Source of the DNA: Setomelanomma holmii
Lineage: Eukaryota > Ascomycota > Dothideomycetes > Pleosporales > Phaeosphaeriaceae
Direction of reading: 5' to 3'
Length of the DNA stretch: 64,000 nt
Assembly: GCA_010015745.1 (NCBI GenBank)
Contig: ML978196.1
Span: forward strand, 124,001 to 188,000
The position numbers and the translations under genes were made by a program. Positions 1 to 10,810 of this stretch are shown here, one piece after another; positions within the stretch are counted from its first letter, which is position 1, and the number at the start of each line of letters is the position of its first letter. The notes beneath the pieces are model-generated. The model worked only from the letters and a program-made list of their open reading frames with translations, searched no databases and was not told the DNA's origin.

Positions 1-419
1 CGAGACCCGGTTACGATCCCATTGCACGGCCATGGCTGTTGCAAAATGTCGATAAGTATTGTCGTCCATGACGAAACCTTTCGAAAGACGCTATACTATC
101 CGGCGGTCGCAGGTCAAGATCTCGACTGGATCACTCTACCAGTACAAAGAAGCTTGGAAGCGTCCATCTGAAGACATGTTTCCACGGAGGCAGAGCTGCT
201 CTCGCAGTCCTTTTCGGCGAGAAACACGTATGATTGGCTGCCTCAATGTCACGTCCAATTTGGGTTAGGCTAAGCTGTTGGACCCCGTTCCCCACCTTGC
301 TCGAAAAAAAAGTTGGCCGCCCTCCATCACCACCGCCAAATTCCTTGATCTTTCCGCTGTTCTGCGATTGATCATTGTGTGGCTTGCCTTTATACACGTT
401 ATCTGTACAAAGCACAGTC
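1..419. other. 5' intergenic stretch before Kap123
   Basis: No gene is supported here. The open frames in this stretch are short, have no recognisable motif and overlap the start of the importin gene on the opposite strand. The last ~100 bases should hold the promoter and leader of the downstream importin gene. Confidence 0.5.
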
Positions 420-3400
420 ATGGATGAGCAACAGTTTGTGCAGTTGCTTGAGGGCCTGCTGCAGCGTAAGCAAGTCGATGCAGCCTCGTCTCCCAAAGCT
501 AACAAGACGCAGCCGACACCGAGCGTGTCAAGACAGCCACATCCACACTTAACAAGAACTACTACAGTTCGCCCGCATCGCTCAATGCTCTGCTTCAGAT
601 TCTTTGCGGACACCCCAAGCCAGAGCTGCGCCAGTTGGCCGCTGTCGAGGCGAGGAAGCTCGTAACCAAGCACTGGGCTAGCCTGCCTACCGACCAGAAG
701 AGCTCGCTCCGCAACCAGCTTTTCCAGTTCACACTCAACGAAGACCACACCCTCACCAGGCATTCTGCCGCCCGCGTCATTGCAGCTATCGCATCGCAAG
801 ACTTCGAAGACGGCGAGTGGGCAGATCTGCCCGGATACCTACACCAGGCTGCCACTAGCCAAAATGCGCGACAGAGGGAGGTGGGCACGTACATCATCTG
901 GACGACCCTGGAGTCCACTGGCGATGCGTTCCCCGGCAAGTCGGCCGATCTCTACAAGCTGTTCAGCACGACCATCCAAGACCCAGAAAGCGCTGAGGTT
1001 CGGATCAACACTCTGCTTGGGCTGAGCCGCTTGGCGATGCTTTTGGAGCCTGATGAGGACCCAAAGGCTCTTGCGTTGTTTCAGGAAGCCATTCCAGGAA
1101 TGGTTGCCGTGCTCAAGTCCACCGTCGATGAGGGCGATGAAGACCGCGCGATGCAAGCATTCGAGGTTTTCCAGACCCTCCTTGGCTGCGAATCTGCTCT
1201 CCTTCAGAAACACTTCGGTGACCTCGTCAAGTTCATGTTGGAGCTTGCATCATCCACAAGCGTTGAGGATGACTACCGGTCGCAGGCACTTGCCTTCCTC
1301 ATGCAATGTGTGCGCTACAGGAAGCTCAAGGTGCAGGCTCTGAGGATCGGCGAGGAGCTCACACTCAAAGCACTGCACATCGTCACTGAGCTTGGCGACC
1401 TTTCCAGCGAGGATGAGGATGTTACACCAGCGCGATCGGCCCTTGGCCTGCTCGACATCCTCGCGTCCAGCCTCCCTCCCAGCCAGGTCGTCATTCCCCT
1501 GCTGAAGAACCTTGGAAACTACTTTTCTTCCCAGAACCCCGACTACCGTCAGGCTGGTATCTTGGCACTGGGTATGTGCGTTGAAGGCGCCCCTGACTTC
1601 ATTGCCACTCAACTGCATGAGATCCTGCCCATGGTTCTTCACCTCCTCGAGGACCCAGAGCTCAAGGTCCGAGCTGCTGCGCTCAACGGTGTAGCTCGTC
1701 TGGCTGACGACTTGGCCGAAGATGTTGGCAAGGAGCACGCTCGTCTCATCCCAGCCATGATCAAGAACTTTGACTTGGCCGCCAACAACGTGCAGAACGG
1801 TGAAGACGAACGCAACCTGGCCATCATTCGAGGCAGCTGCCATGCGATCGACTCGCTCATTGAAGGTCTCGAGCCCGAGGATGCCGGCAAGTACGTGCCT
1901 GAGCTCATTCCCCGCTTCAGCAAGCTTTTCCATCATGAAGACCTGAAGGTCAAGAGCGCCGCCATTGGCGCTGTAGGCTCAATTGCTTCGGCTGCTGAGC
2001 AAGCTTTCCTTCCATTCTTCGAGCAGATCATGGCCGAACTTTCACCTCACGTCAGGATCAAGGATAGCCAGGACGAGCTCGACCTGCGTGGCGTGACCTG
2101 CGACTCAATGGGCAAGATCGCTTCTGCTGTTGGCGCTCAACCGTTCGAGCCATATGTCCTTCCCCTCATGGAGGCGTCCGAGGAGGCGCTCCACCTTGAT
2201 CACCCACGCCTGCGAGAGACCAGCTATATCCTATGGAGCACCATGGCGAAGGTGTACGAGGAGCAGTTCACCAAGTACCTTCCGGGTGTCGTCAAAGGTC
2301 TGCAGGACTGCCTTGAACAAGACGAGACTGGTCTTGATGTTGAGCTAGGCGAAGAGGCTAAGGATCTTATTGGCACCGAGGTTGTCATCGAAGGTCGCAA
2401 GGTCAAGGTCGCTGCTGCCACCGACGACGACGACGACGACGACGACAGTGATCTGAACGAGGCTCTCATGGCCGAAGATGACGATGACGAGTGGGACGAC
2501 CTTGGTGGCGTCTCTGCTGTTGCTATGGAGAAGGAGATTGCGGCTGAAGTTTTGGGTGATATCATCACCCACACCCGCGCCGAGTACATGCCCTACCTTG
2601 AGAACACCGTCACCAAGCTCCTGGAGCTTGTTGACCACGAGTACGAGGGTATTCGCAAGGCCGCCCTCGGCACGCTATGGCGCACATTTGCATGCTTGTT
2701 CGGCATGGCCCAAGACGGCGGTATGCAGAAGTGGACACCTGGTCTGCCGCTTGCTGTTGAACCTCCGGCGGAGTTGAAGAAGCTTGGCAGTCTTGTCATG
2801 ATGGCTACCATGTCGACCTGGCAAGACGAAATGGATAGGTATGTTTACTCTCCTTTTTCTTATACCCTTGCAAAGATGACACAACCTTCGTTAATCCCAG
2901 CTCACTCCGATGCCTACGTGCACTTGAGGTGAAAGCGAAATCACGACTGAGCTTTTTTTTACTCAATAACAATGTTATTACCATGTTGCGAAGAACGGTC
3001 ACTGACAACGTTCAGGGGCACGGTTACCGACATCAACCGAGATCTCGCCGCCACTCTCAAGCTTTGCGGTCCTGCTGTATTGATGACTGAGAACGGCACC
3101 GTTGTTCCAGAGATTTGCCAGCAGCTCCTCGCTGTAATTACCAAGCGACACCCCTGCCAGCAGGACCTTGGTGACGAGGCGGATGAGGACATTCTAGAGG
3201 AGTCGTCTGAGTACGATTGGCTGGTAATTGAGACTGCCATGGAGGTTGTTACATGCCTTTCGGTCGCTTTGGGTGGTCAGTTCGCCGAGCTCTGGAAGAT
3301 GTTTGAGAAGCCCATCATGAAGTACGCAAGCAGCCAGGAGTCGACCGAGCGAAGCGCGGCCGTCGGTACCATCGCTGAGTGCGTCGGTAACATGGGTGCT

Positions 3401-3901
3401 GGATGCACAGCATACACTTCTGCCCTTCTCAAGCTCCTCTTGCACCGCCTCTCCGACGAAGACCCCGAGTCCAAGTCGAACGCTGTGTATGGCATGGGAC
3501 TGCTGTGCGAGATGACTACCAACGATGCCGAGATCCTCAAGTCGCTGCCTAGCATCTTCTCCAAGCTCGAGCCTCTCCTCGATGCGCAAGACCAGGCGCG
3601 TCTTCTCGACAACACTGCGGGTTGCGTGAGCAGATTCATCTCCAAGCACCCAGACAAGCTTCCAATCGCCGAGGTGCTACCCCGCCTTGTGCAGCTGCTG
3701 CCTCTCCGCGAGGATTATGAGGAGAACAAGCCGGTGTTTGGCATGATCGTTAAGCTCTACCAGAAGAATGACGCCACAGTACAGCAGCTTACGCCACAGC
3801 TGATGCCCGTTTTCGAGAAGGTGCTCGGAGAGCCACACGAGCAGCTCGAGGACGAGACACGGTCGCAACTGGTGGAGCTTGTTCAGTACCTGCGCAAGTA
3901 G
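420..3901 (+). CDS. KAP123: Importin beta-4 / karyopherin Kap123
   Basis: Nuclear import receptor of the importin-beta family, carrying ribosomal proteins and histones through the nuclear pore (family knowledge). Three exons fit: 420-465, 513-2838 and 3016-3901, giving 1085 residues, close to the usual ~1100. The first exon encodes MDEQQFVQLLEGLLQ and is joined over a 47-nt intron with a GCTAAC branch site to the HEAT-repeat body. The phases agree at both junctions. HEAT repeats run throughout; a very acidic Asp-rich segment lies near residues 650-685, as in other Kap123 proteins. The second intron (2839-3015) is 177 nt, long for this window; the reading DR-GTVTDINRD across it matches what I remember of the family. 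The stop is TAG. Single open frame otherwise; no sign of damage. Confidence 0.93.
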
Positions 3902-4535
3902 GAGGTTTCTTGGTTTTACCCGGATTGAAGGATACCCGTCGTAAGACACTGTAGATGAGAACACGATCTGGGGTCAGACGCACAATGATACCCTGATGAT
4001 GACACGATGATGAGAAAAAATTTGCCATAACAAAAAATCAATCCGATAGCGTAGCCTGGATGTCTCCAGCGCATTTTAACCAATGTTTTGGTGGTTGCGA
4101 TCAGTGCGTGAAGCTAGCCAGGGCACAGCGACCCCGTGTTTTGGACGCGTGACGACGGTCCTTCTTCCTGTTCCTGGCGCGCCAAGGCCTATGATCTGCA
4201 GTGACGTACAGTACAACAACTGCCTAAACGCTGCATGCTTCACGCTTCACGCTTCACGCTTCACGTTGCCGCAGCACCACCCACCATCGATCGTCCGGTG
4301 CGCGTATCCTCATCGCTACAGCTGCAGGCTTCACCACAGCTGCATACTACTTCCTGGCTTCGCTCTGTTGCCGACAACAAGAGCTCGTCTAGCTTCAGAG
4401 CTCCGCGCCACCTCGGCTCGTCGTCGCGTCAACTAGTGAAGCTATACAGGCACCACTCTGTACGATCATTCAGACGCCGATCACGATACAACCTTCTCTC
4501 CCAGAGACGCTCTGCGCAGTAGCACTGGGTTGAAA
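3902..4535. other. Intergenic region between Kap123 and NPC1
   Basis: Holds the Kap123 terminator and the NPC1 promoter and leader. A CRE-like TGACGTAC lies at about 4202 and a heptamer repeat at 4237-4264. The open frames here have no recognisable motif and are not supported as genes. Confidence 0.5.
4237..4264. repeat. Heptamer tandem repeat (GCTTCAC)x4
   Basis: Four exact head-to-tail copies of GCTTCAC are followed by a partial fifth that begins with G. It sits in the probable promoter or leader of the NPC1 gene and has no coding context. Confidence 0.9.
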
Positions 4536-7500
4536 ATGGCGCCGCCATGCTCCCGCGGATGGGGAACCATCACCGTTGGTCTGCTCGCCATCTTCACTGG
4601 ATCAGCGCTAGCAGGTCCAGATCTCACATCCAAGCACGAGAAGGGGCGATGCGCGATCAGAGGGCAATGTGGAAAGCAGGGCTTCTTTGGCTCAGAGCTG
4701 CCCTGCCCCGACAACGGACCCGCAAAGGCACCCGACGCCGATGTAAGGAAGAAGTTGGTTGACATTTGCGGCGAGCAATGGACCGACACCGACGTGTGCT
4801 GCGAAGAAAATCAGATCGACGCGCTAAAGGCAAACCTCGACCGCGCCACGCCCATCATCAACTCCTGCCCGGCCTGCAAAGAGAACTTTTACAACCTCTT
4901 CTGCACCTTCACGTGTTCGCCCGACCAGTCGCTCTTCATAAATGTCACGGGCACCGAGCCAAAGGGAGACAAGTTCTTGGTGACGGAGCTGGATAACCTC
5001 GTATCAAACGAGTATGGGTCGACCTTCTTCAACAGCTGCAAGGACGTCAAGTTCGGTGCAACCAACAGCAAGGCCATGGACTTCATAGGAGGCGGCGCGA
5101 AGAACTTCACTCAGTTCCTCAAGTTTCTCGGGGACAAGAAGTTTTTGGGGTCGCCCTTCCAGATCAACTTCCCACGCCCAGACCAGAAAGACTTCCCTGG
5201 GATGGACCCTATGAACAAGCACGCATACCCGTGCAATACGACCGACGAGCTCTACCGTTGCGCCTGTCTGGACTGCGGCGGGTCCTGCAACGAACTGCCC
5301 GAGGTCAAGGAGGTTCAACAGTGCCACGTTGGTCTGCTACCCTGCCTGTCTTTCGCCGTCATCATCATTTACTCCTTTTTCCTCGGATTACTGTGCGTTA
5401 TGGTCACAGCGCACGTTGCCTGGCAGAAGCACTCGAGACATAAGGATGAGCGTATGCGGCTCTTGCAAGATCTCGAGCCTAGCGATGACGAGGACGAAGG
5501 CGACATCGTACACAACGTGGGCATGCTTGACCGCCCTACAAAGCACTACTTCATTAATACATGGTGTGATCGCATGTTCAGTCGTCTCGGATACATTTGC
5601 GCCAGGTTCCCAGCTATCACCATCTTCACCAGCGTGCTCGTGGTGGTTTCAATGAGCTTGGGTTGGATGAGGTTCCAGGTCGAGACTGACCCCGTCCGCT
5701 TGTGGGTCTCACCAGACTCTGCTGCTGCACAAGAGAAAGCGTTCTTCGACGAGAACTTTGGGCCCTTCTTCCGTGCGGAGCAAGCTTTCCTCGTAAATGA
5801 CACCCACGGCGCAGGACCTGTCCTGAGCTACGAGACGCTCGACTGGTGGTTTGGGGTCGAAAGCCAAATACAGCGCCTGAAGTCATTCGAGAGCGGTGTC
5901 ACACTCGATCAGGTCTGCTTCAAGCCCATCGAAGATGCTTGCGTAGTGCAATCAATCACAGGCTACTTCCAAGGAGACTTTGCCAACGTCTCACCGAGGA
6001 GCTGGCAGGACGACCTGACAGCGTGTGTTGATGACCCCACTTCGTGCTTGCCAACTTTCCAGCAGCCACTCGATCCTCATCTGCTATTCGGCGGTGTTGA
6101 AAAGTCCGTCCTTGATGCCAAAGCGCTTGTCGTCACCTGGGTCGTCAAGAATCATCCGGAGGGTACCCCAGAGGAACAACGCGCAATGGACTTTGAGAAC
6201 GAGATGGAGAACTACCTGAAGTTGGTCGCAGAAGATGCTAAGAACCGTGGCTTGCGCTTGAGCTTCAATACCGAGGTCAGCTTGACGCAGGAGCTGAACA
6301 AAAGCACCAACACCGATGCTAAGATCGTTGTGGTGAGCTACATCATCATGTTCCTCTACGCATCTCTGGCACTGGGTTCCACAACACTCACTGTTCGCTC
6401 TGTCCTTCGAAATCCGGCCAATGCTCTCGTGCAGTCAAAGTTCATGCTGGGCATAGTCGGCATCATTATCGTGCTGATGTCAGTTTCTGCATCGGTAGGT
6501 CTGTTCTCGGCAGCTGGCATCAAGGTCACCCTCATCATTGCTGAAGTCATTCCCTTCCTCGTCCTGGCTGTTGGTGTCGACAACATCTTCCTCATCGTGC
6601 ACGAGTTCGAGCGTATCAACATCAGCCATCCTGAGGGCGATGTCCCCGAGCGCGTATCTAGAGCTCTAGGACGAATGGGTCCGTCGATTTTGCTATCAGC
6701 CTTGACCGAGACAACCGCATTCGCGCTAGGATGCGCGGTCGGGATGCCCGCGGTGCGCAACTTTGCTGCCTATGCTGCCGGGGCGGTCTTTATCAACGCT
6801 ATCCTGCAGGTCACCATGTTTATCGCCGTCCTTGCGCTCAATCAACAACGCGTCGAGAGCAACCGCGCGGACTGTTTCCCATTTGTCCGTGTCAGCAAAG
6901 CTGACCCAGGTTACTTGGGCCACGGGACCGGCGAAGAAGGGGCGCTGCAAAGATTTATTAGGAAAACTTATGCTCCTGCGCTTCTCGGCAAGAAGACCAA
7001 AGTCGGAATCATTGCCATCTTCTTTGGCATCTTCACGCTTGGGGTAGCCTTGTTCCCACAAGTCGAGCTTGGACTCGATCAACGCATTGCTCTTCCCAGC
7101 GACTCGTACCTCATCCCCTACTTCAACGATCTCTACGACTATCTGGATGTCGGACCGCCAGTCTATTTTGTCACCAAAAATCTCAACGTGACTGAGCGAG
7201 CGCTACAGAAAGAGCTTTGCGGTCGCTTCGCAGCTTGCGACGAAGGAAGTCTCGCAAACATTATTGAGGCCGAACGCAAGCGACCGGAGGTTTCATATTT
7301 GTCAGCCTCCGCCGCAAACTGGCTCGACGACTTCTTCCTTTGGCTCAATCCTCAGAATGAAAACTGCTGTGTGGACGAGAAGGGCACCACGTGCTTCAAG
7401 GACCGACAGCCACCATGGAATATCACTCTCTCGGGAATGCCCAAGGGTGAAGAATTTATTCACTACCTCGAACGCTGGGTCGAGGCTCCGACAACAGAGG

Positions 7501-8451
7501 AATGCCCGCTTGGTGGAAAAGCCGCCTACTCGGATGCTCTCGTCATTGATTCGAAGCACCTTACCATACCTGCTTCGCATTTCCGCACTTCTCATACGCC
7601 CCTACGATCTCAGAAAGACTTCATCGCCGCTTACACCGCAGCGCGCCGTATCGCACAGGAGATCTCGGAGGATGTCGACACCGAGGTCTTTGCGTACTCG
7701 AAGTTCTACATTTTCTTCGATCAGTACGTGTCAATAGTGCGGTTGGCTGGTGCCTTGATTGGCTCTGCTCTTGCTGCGGTTCTCGTCATCACCACGATTC
7801 TCCTTGGATCCCTCATTACCGCCCTCATTGTCACGCTCGTAGTTGGCATGATCGTCTCCGCTATCATCGGATCAATGGCAGTCATGGGCGTGTCGCTGAA
7901 TGCTGTTTCACTCGTCAACCTCATCATCTGCGTTGGCATTAGTGTCGAGTTCACCGCACATATCGCACGAGCCTACACTTTCCCCAGCCGCGCTACCATG
8001 GAGAGAGCACCTAGACATCGCTTCCGTGGAAGGGATGCGCGTGCTTGGACTGCCATGGTCAACGTCGCTAGCAGCGTCATCAGTGGTATCACCATCACAA
8101 AGGTCCTCGGTGTAGCCACCTTGGCCTTCACAAGAAGCAAGGTAAGTACCATCCTGTCTACCTTCAGCACATTTTGTCCTTGTCAATCGACGCGCACAAA
8201 ATACTGTCTTCATTCAGCCCTCACTAACACGTCAATAGATCTTCGAAATTTACTACTTCCGCGTGTGGGTTGCGCTTGTCCTGTGGGCCTCCACCCACGC
8301 CTTGATCCTGTTACCAGTGCTTCTGTCTCTCTTTGGTGGCAGAGGCTACGTCGACCCCGAGAGCGAGGGCGGCCTCGAACAGGACCTCAGGAGCCGACAA
8401 TACCCCAGCCTCCTCGGCGACGACGACGACGAGTACAGCGACGACGATTAA
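4536..8451 (+). CDS. NCR1: NPC1-type intracellular sterol transporter
   Basis: Niemann-Pick C1 homologue (yeast Ncr1), a vacuolar or lysosomal membrane protein that moves sterol from the lumen into the membrane. Exon 1 is 4536-8141 and exon 2 is 8239-8451; the 97-nt intron is phase 0; the product is 1272 residues, full length for the family. It has a signal peptide (residues ~1-23, ending ALAG), a cysteine-rich N-terminal sterol-binding domain with GRCAIRGQCGKQGFFGSELPC and CSPDQS (~25-265), a sterol-sensing domain with five helices (~594-760, containing VGVDNIFLIVHEFERI), and a Patched-like C-terminal helix bundle (~1045-1240). The tail ends in an acidic GDDDDEYSDDD rather than the dileucine motif of animal NPC1. 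ATG at 4536 is chosen because it begins directly at the signal peptide. Confidence 0.95.
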
Positions 8452-9034
8452 GAGTTCCCTTCTATGCGCAGCATGCGGCGCCTCGTGCGCCGCGAATCGT
8501 TCCACGTTTGTCGCGGGCTGAAGCTCTGGTGGATCAAGCTCTGCTTCCTGGTCAATCACTACCTCGATCGTCTTGATAGTACAAGGGCAGCCAGGGTCCC
8601 GCTTAACCGCAAAGTGCCCTTTGTGCCGGATTTCGAAGAACTTCTACAAGGTAGGGATCTGGAAGATGAGGTGCCGCAGTCGAATGTGCAAGGTATTCAG
8701 TATGCTGGAGTTAGACACGAGGAGGTTTTGGTTGCGATTGATGAGGAGAATGTTTTGGAAGCTGAGCGTGGGCCGGATGAAGAGGTGCATGGGCATAGTT
8801 TGTATTCGGGTAGTGCAAGGTAGATTGGGTGGTGTAGGGTGGGTGGGCTGGGCATATGGTAGCAGAGTAGTGCGAATATATTCACAATGCACTGAAGTGA
8901 TTATTTGAATTTGGTCGAATGCGTAGTGATGATGGTGTTGATTGCGCGAAGATGCTCTGTGAAAAGTACGCTAGACTACTTGACCTTGGATTGGCATCAT
9001 CCAAGATTTGGGCAATACACGAGCCTGATTATAC
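8452..9034. other. Intergenic region after NPC1
   Basis: An open frame of 119 codons at 8464-8823 begins just after the NPC1 stop, but it has no recognised motif and its start has no supporting context. I do not call it a gene. Nothing else was seen. Confidence 0.4.
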
Positions 9035-9856
9035 TCAACACATCCTCGACCACAATTCCATTCCCGAACATGCACTCTCCGACATCTCCATCCCCTCTTC
9101 CAATCCGTGATCCGGTAGCCAAAACGGATAGTACGGATGTGCCACTGGACTATATACAACCTGTCCACCCTGCGCACTCCAGAGCCGCACCTTGGGCGTC
9201 ATGAACAGGCTCAATTCTTCTAGCTCGGCTGGATTGGTGGGTAGAGGTGCAGAGGCGAGCATATGTGGGTTTGGTGAGAAGGCGAGTGCGAGAGTGTAGA
9301 GGTTCCTTAGGTACTGGAGGTCAGACACCGCGGAGTGGGGGATGGGAGAGGGTGGGAAGCGTGTGGATGGGTAGGAAGGGTATGGGAGGAAGCGAGGGGA
9401 GGCTTGTGGTCGCGGCTGAGGTTGATGTCAGGGTTGCGCGTGGTGCTGGTGTTGCTGCTGGGATTCTGTGTCGATGTCCAGCTTGCTCTTCAACATATCA
9501 GCCATTTCAGCATCACGTAGGCTAGCAAGATGTGCGTCCATAGCGTTCTTGATGACTTGGTCTGCGCGGGCGAGTTCAGCTTGAGTGAGTTCAGTCTGAC
9601 TAAAATTCGGAACCTGGTCGCGTGATGCAGGTGGGAGTTCAGTTTAGTTCAGTTCAGCGTCGTTGAATGTCTCGTTCTTGTCACCAGAGAGCCTGTAGTC
9701 TTTCACGCCGGCGATGATTAACTGCTCATCCAGTGACGTGTCGGGTGGGAAGTAGACCCATTGACCATCTTCGTCGCGATTGAGGTTTGTAGACTGAAGT
9801 TGTTCGGCCAATTGGTCGACGTCGACGTTGTTGGTGTGTGGATTGTTTGACGACAT
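9035..9856 (-). pseudogene. Broken hypothetical gene, two in-frame stops
   Basis: One reading frame runs from ATG at 9856 to a TGA at 9035 (274 codons) and keeps a protein-like composition throughout. Two internal stops interrupt it. The first is TAA at about 9644-9646, inside a four-copy TGAAC pentamer array; the second is TGA at about 9440, between a Gln/His-rich and a Gln/Pro-rich stretch. Both halves read as protein: an acidic, Gln-containing N-terminal part (QLAEQL, GQWVYFPPD), a charged helix with repeated ELT/ELA motifs, and a C-terminal part with VSDLQYLRNL and SAQGGQVVYSP. No GT-AG intron of normal length removes either stop. The family is not recognised. Alternative: two short separate genes, which is less likely because frame and composition continue. 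Confidence 0.5.
9634..9658 (-). repeat. Pentamer array (TGAAC)x4, one unit TAAAC
   Basis: On the minus strand four tandem units read TGAAC, TGAAC, TAAAC, TGAAC. Removing three units (15 bases) would restore an uninterrupted frame without changing the phase, so the array itself supplies the TAA stop of the surrounding broken gene. Confidence 0.7.
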
Positions 9857-10297
9857 GCTTGCTTGAGTGAAGTGGCGAGTGGAATTGCTTATGGGTGGTT
9901 GAGTTCAGATTTGTGTCAGAGGTTACGAGCAGGTGGGAACAGATTTGTAGTGACATTGCTAGCTTGAATGTTACGCAGACAGTTACTGGGCGGTGGTAGG
10001 CGGACATTGTGCAGTCACTGCCTCGAACTCACTACATAGTACAAGCTCACAGCTGTGCTCACCACCAGTTTTTCTTGGGTTGAAAGCTGGTTGGCTAGGC
10101 TCCCATGGGCTGTTGTGCGTCCAAATCTGGTAAGTCCAATTGCTGGTGAAGGTGAGGTACCTCGAGATCAAAGTTCTCCGCATCTCCAACGTCCTTTTGC
10201 CCTCACTTTAACAAGTGTAGTCGTCTTGCAATGCCTACAATGTCGATGCAATGGACACCCCGTGGCTGCCATTCATACATCTGACTGCTGCTCCCAC
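9857..10297. other. Intergenic stretch, divergent promoters possible
   Basis: Lies between the minus-strand broken gene and a plus-strand coding fragment. No motif-bearing frame or RNA gene was seen. Confidence 0.4.
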
Positions 10298-10704
10298 TTT
10301 CAGCCATTCGCAACAACGAAACGCACACCCATTTTCTCAGGCGGTCGCGTTCAGATCAGCACACCGCTTTCACCTACCGATTACTCGCCGCGTTGCCCGA
10401 GTATGTGCAGCGCGCTCGTCTAGTCTTTTTCGACAATGAAGGCGGTAATGACTGGGACAGAAGGTTTCAGCTCAATAAGGTCAAGTACGCCATTGACAAA
10501 TTCTTAGTCGACCTTCAAGCATGGAAAACTACTAAGCTGGTGAAAGTGGAACTGAAGTGGGATGGATTGATCAAAGACAAGGCTGTCAGAAAAGATCTCG
10601 CCACGGATGATACTCAGATGCTCCGCTCGAGGAATAAAATAAAGAGGGTTGTGGTGGTGGCGGATGAGGATACGGATTCCGATCAGGCTTTGGGGCTTAT
10701 ATAG
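10298..10704 (+). CDS. C-terminal coding fragment, unknown family
   Basis: An open frame ending TAG at 10702-10704 has good protein character: RLLAALPEYVQRARLVFFDN, then an Asn/Gly turn, a charged helix (VKYAIDKFLVDLQAWK) and an acidic tail. The frame appears to begin at a pyrimidine-rich acceptor (CACTTTCAG, near 10297), but I could not place a matching upstream exon or start codon with confidence. It may be the 3' exon of a small gene whose first exon holds the ATGs near 10230-10251, or the remnant of a longer gene. The order of helices resembles the tail of fungal proteins of unknown function that often carry F-box-like starts; this is impression only. Confidence 0.3.
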
Positions 10705-10810
10705 AAAAGGCAACTTGAAGAGACTTCGAGCAGGGACCGTGGCATCACAGATCATTGTAGCGTTTGGTCAGCATGAGGCTGCTGCTCTAGAGCGTGGAGG
10801 AAAACACACA

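Noticed and set aside
131..799. 222-codon minus-strand frame over the importin start
   Set aside because: It is antisense to exons 1-2 of Kap123 and has no recognisable motif.
2839..3015. A small extra exon inside the 177-nt Kap123 intron
   Set aside because: The candidate 28-base exon has splice-like borders but would throw the next exon out of frame.
8464..8823. 119-codon frame directly after NPC1
   Set aside because: No motif and no promoter room; NPC1 ends naturally at its acidic tail, so this is more likely 3' untranslated sequence.
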